From Elusimicrobia bacterium HGW-Elusimicrobia-1 (GTDB taxonomy: Bacteria > Elusimicrobiota > Endomicrobiia > PHAN01), in contig PHAN01000001.1 in NCBI GenBank assembly GCA_002841695.1, forward strand, positions 62,001 through 126,000: DNA of 64,000 nt, given 5' to 3'. Position 1 is the first letter of the stretch, and every line of letters starts with the position of its first letter. The position numbers and the translations under genes are program-made. The notes beneath the pieces are model-generated. The model searched no databases, had not been told where the DNA came from, and saw nothing but the letters and a program-made list of their open reading frames with translations. Below, one piece after another: positions 62,165 through 64,000 of the stretch.

Positions 62165-62751
62165 TTAGAATTAATCTTCTACCGCAGTCGAAAATAAAAA
62201 AGGGAGAGCATCCCGAGATTATCGCTCTCGCGCAGATACTGCTTGCCCTGGTTGTACTCTTTTTCGGCGCTCAGTATTTTCTTAAAACTTTAAAACTGGG
62301 CAATATCAAGAACGATTTGAAAATCGCCAAGGCGGAGCATTCCAAATATCAGGCCATTATCAACGAACTGAATTCCATCAAAGCGCTCACCAACGAGCTT
62401 GAGACCAAGAAAAATCTCATCAACGATCTTATAACCACCCGCACGGTTTATCCCGCGTTTATGGAGGATTTGCTCGGGCATTTCCCCAAGACGATGTGGC
62501 TGACGACGCTTAATACGCAGATGGCCGCCGACAAAACCGTCATTTTTAACATGGGCGCGACTGCGCTCGACGTCTACACCATAGCGGACCTCGTCAAAGC
62601 GACCGAGGCCTCCGATGTCATTACAAAAGTCGAACTCGGCGCCATAGCTCAGACGGGCGACGCGGACAATCCCATATACACGTTTACTTTCAAGGCGGCG
62701 CACAAAAGAGCGCTCGCGCCTTCTGTCGACGCTTCGGCGGCAAAGAAATGA
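62161..62751 (+). CDS. pilN: Type IV pilus assembly protein PilN
   Basis: An inner-membrane protein of 196 residues. The first residues, MIRINLLPQ, carry the INLLP motif that docks into PilM. One membrane helix (about 21-41) precedes a periplasmic coiled coil and a ferredoxin-like domain. ATGA junctions join it to pilM and pilO. Confidence 0.92.
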   Translation: MIRINLLPQSKIKKGEHPEIIALAQILLALVVLFFGAQYFLKTLKLGNIKNDLKIAKAEHSKYQAIINELNSIKALTNELETKKNLINDLITTRTVYPAFMEDLLGHFPKTMWLTTLNTQMAADKTVIFNMGATALDVYTIADLVKATEASDVITKVELGAIAQTGDADNPIYTFTFKAAHKRALAPSVDASAAKK

Positions 62752-63308
62752 ATAAAAAACAGCAGCAGGATCTTATAGCGATAGCGATGGCGGCGGTCGG
62801 CATAATCTATGTGCTGCAAAGTTACCTCATCGCTCCGATGAATAAAAACATCAAAAAAGAGACGGAGCAGCTTGAGAAACTCAATAAAGAGATACAGAAT
62901 TTGAAGATGCAGTCCTTCGAGATGCCGCGCATCAAAAGACGTCTGGAGTATCTTAAACTTGAGGTCGAGGATCTTGAAAAATATCTGCCGAAAGAAAGGG
63001 AACTGCCGGTTCTGTTGCGCTCCATAAACCGCATCGCCGCCAATTTTCAGGTCAAGGTAACAAATATTTCCGCGGTTTCCGCGTCCGACAAGCAGAAATA
63101 TACCGAGCACGTATTCAACATTACCGCGAAGGGCGGTTACCATTCCGTAGCCAAATTTATAAATGAGATATCTCAGAGCGGTCGCATAATATCGGCCCGG
63201 AATCTGGGATTCACGCCGCTGCTTTCAGGGCCGCCCGGATCCGGCGCCCGCATCAACGACACAGTCAACGTTACATTTCAATTAGTCGCATATACTTACA
63301 AGGGATGA
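62748..63308 (+). CDS. pilO: Type IV pilus assembly protein PilO
   Basis: The partner of PilN in the periplasm, with 186 residues. One membrane helix (about 9-28, LIAIAMAAVGIIYVLQSYLI), a Lys/Glu-rich coiled coil (about 30-75), then a ferredoxin-like domain (about 85-180) including YHSVAKFINEISQSGRII. ATGA junctions lie at both ends. Confidence 0.92.
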   Translation: MNKKQQQDLIAIAMAAVGIIYVLQSYLIAPMNKNIKKETEQLEKLNKEIQNLKMQSFEMPRIKRRLEYLKLEVEDLEKYLPKERELPVLLRSINRIAANFQVKVTNISAVSASDKQKYTEHVFNITAKGGYHSVAKFINEISQSGRIISARNLGFTPLLSGPPGSGARINDTVNVTFQLVAYTYKG

Positions 63309-63784
63309 CGCGAATGGCTTTATCAGGGCGTTTTTTTTATCTTAAATATCTTCCGCTGATACCGGTCGCGGCGTTATTGGCTGGTTGCGGCGGCAGCAAA
63401 ACCGCCTCCGCGCCGCCTCCGCCCCCGCCTCCGACGGTTGTAGAAGAGTCGCTGGTTCCGCCTAAAGTCGAAATACCCAAGCACGAGTACGGCGGCGAGA
63501 TATACGCCGACCCTTTTGTGCCGCTTTCTCCGTCCGCGCGCGCGGCCGGGCGTGACGAGTTGATAGTTCCGAATATAAACTCACTTATATTAAAGGGAAT
63601 ATACACCGCCGGTTCACACGTAATTGCGCTTTTAGAGGGCGGCGGCGCCGGCTACACGATAAAAGGCAGCCGGCTTTACGACACCAGAGGCCGTATGATA
63701 CCCGGATACTGGTGTTCGATAAATACCGACAGCGCCGTCGTAACGGCTGGCGGAGTCACGCGCTCGCTTAAATTAAGAGAATAA
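63305..63784 (+). CDS. pilP: PilP-like periplasmic lipoprotein
   Basis: The protein has 159 residues. A lipobox-like LLAGC after a signal helix (IPVAALLAGCGG) suggests lipidation, followed by a Pro-rich stretch (APPPPPPP). The C-terminal domain has the PilP pattern (YADPFVPL, LILKGIYTAGSHVIALLE, and a closing strand region). PilP connects PilN-PilO to the PilQ secretin. It is divergent, so the operon position is part of the evidence. Confidence 0.8.
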   Translation: MTRMALSGRFFYLKYLPLIPVAALLAGCGGSKTASAPPPPPPPTVVEESLVPPKVEIPKHEYGGEIYADPFVPLSPSARAAGRDELIVPNINSLILKGIYTAGSHVIALLEGGGAGYTIKGSRLYDTRGRMIPGYWCSINTDSAVVTAGGVTRSLKLRE

Positions 63785-63815
63785 TTTTTCAGCGCTTTAT
63801 GCACGGAGGAAAACA

Positions 63816-64000
63816 ATGAAAATAAGAAATCTTTTTGCGGCGGCGGCGTTGTGCGCTTTTGTAGCCGCCCTCAACGCGGCCACAAAATCCTACGAAACGC
63901 TCGACGCTCTTTCCTACGACGCCGGCTCGATCGTTTTCAAATTGTCCGGTCCCGGAAAATTCAACGCCTTTAAAATCACGAATCCGCAGCGGCTGGTTAT
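63816..64000 (+). CDS. pilQ: Start of PilQ-type secretin (3' cut by window)
   Basis: Only the first 61 codons are visible. A signal peptide (KIRNLFAAAALCAFVAALNAA) is followed by the start of an AMIN-like beta domain (IVFKLSGPGKFNAFKITNPQRLV). AMIN domains are found at the N-terminus of PilQ secretins and bind cell-wall glycan. CGGAGG precedes the start. The call rests on this domain and on the pilMNOP genes just upstream; the secretin domain is outside the window. Confidence 0.78.
   Translation, partial: MKIRNLFAAAALCAFVAALNAATKSYETLDALSYDAGSIVFKLSGPGKFNAFKITNPQRLV

Overview
The window is a densely packed bacterial chromosome segment of moderately high GC. It holds about 70 protein genes and no rRNA, recognisable tRNA, transposase or CRISPR array. 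Outer-membrane and envelope genes (heptose synthesis genes gmhA and rfaE2, the pilMNOP-pilQ secretin operon, PorV-like barrels) show a Gram-negative-type cell. An A/V-type rotary ATPase, a GH57 branching enzyme beside a DUF4912 gene, FlgD/Por-type C-terminal domains and a citramalate route to isoleucine suggest an anaerobic member of a phylum such as Elusimicrobiota or Omnitrophota. This placement is inferred from gene content only.

Layout: 1-327, end of a ThiF/MoeB-like gene. 534-4053, aspS-asd and a YdjC/ChbG deacetylase. 4065-10190, a biotin operon (bioB, fabG-like, fabF-like, bioF, bioD, bioA) behind a probable BirA operator. 10408-14834 (minus strand), DUF4912, GH57 branching enzyme, LysM protein and pgi. 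15025-17810, two exported proteins. 18154-21754, a soluble histidine kinase, a receiver-membrane-propeller protein and an unknown membrane protein. 21791-27999, proB, ychF and the classic glmU-prs-rplY-pth group. 27996-30334, V-ATPase subunits G/H and I. 30368-33689, a HAMP protein, nadA and nadB. 33818-38204, aroQ-pepP-(toxin-antitoxin pair)-efp-accB-accC. 38389-42002, gmhA, rfaE2, thiD2, thiC, thrB. 42041-49917, lysC, cimA, a small membrane protein, ilvD, ilvB, (GIY-YIG element) and ilvN. 49914-51615, an HD-GYP regulator and CcdA. 51714-58266, V-ATPase K-E-C-F-A-B-D. 58287-60844, a secreted metallo-beta-lactamase-fold protein and a PorV-like barrel. 61010-64000, pilM-N-O-P and the start of pilQ.

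Genes are tightly coupled: many neighbours share a 4-base ATGA or GTGA overlap. Asd, LysC and ThrB belong to the aspartate family; CimA, IlvD, IlvB and IlvN form much of the branched-chain route; BioB-F-D-A make the cofactor carried by AccB and used by AccC. ThiD2 and ThiC make the thiamin pyrimidine.

The space between operons is filled by at least five families of short palindromic repeats, some nested and one inside the bioF reading frame. The observations most worth a second look are the dedicated FabG/FabF pair in the biotin operon with its predicted BirA site, a 396-bp GIY-YIG element with perfect 27-bp inverted ends splitting ilvB from ilvN, the kinase/receiver-propeller pair, and the FlgD-type C-terminal domain protein next to a PorV-like barrel.
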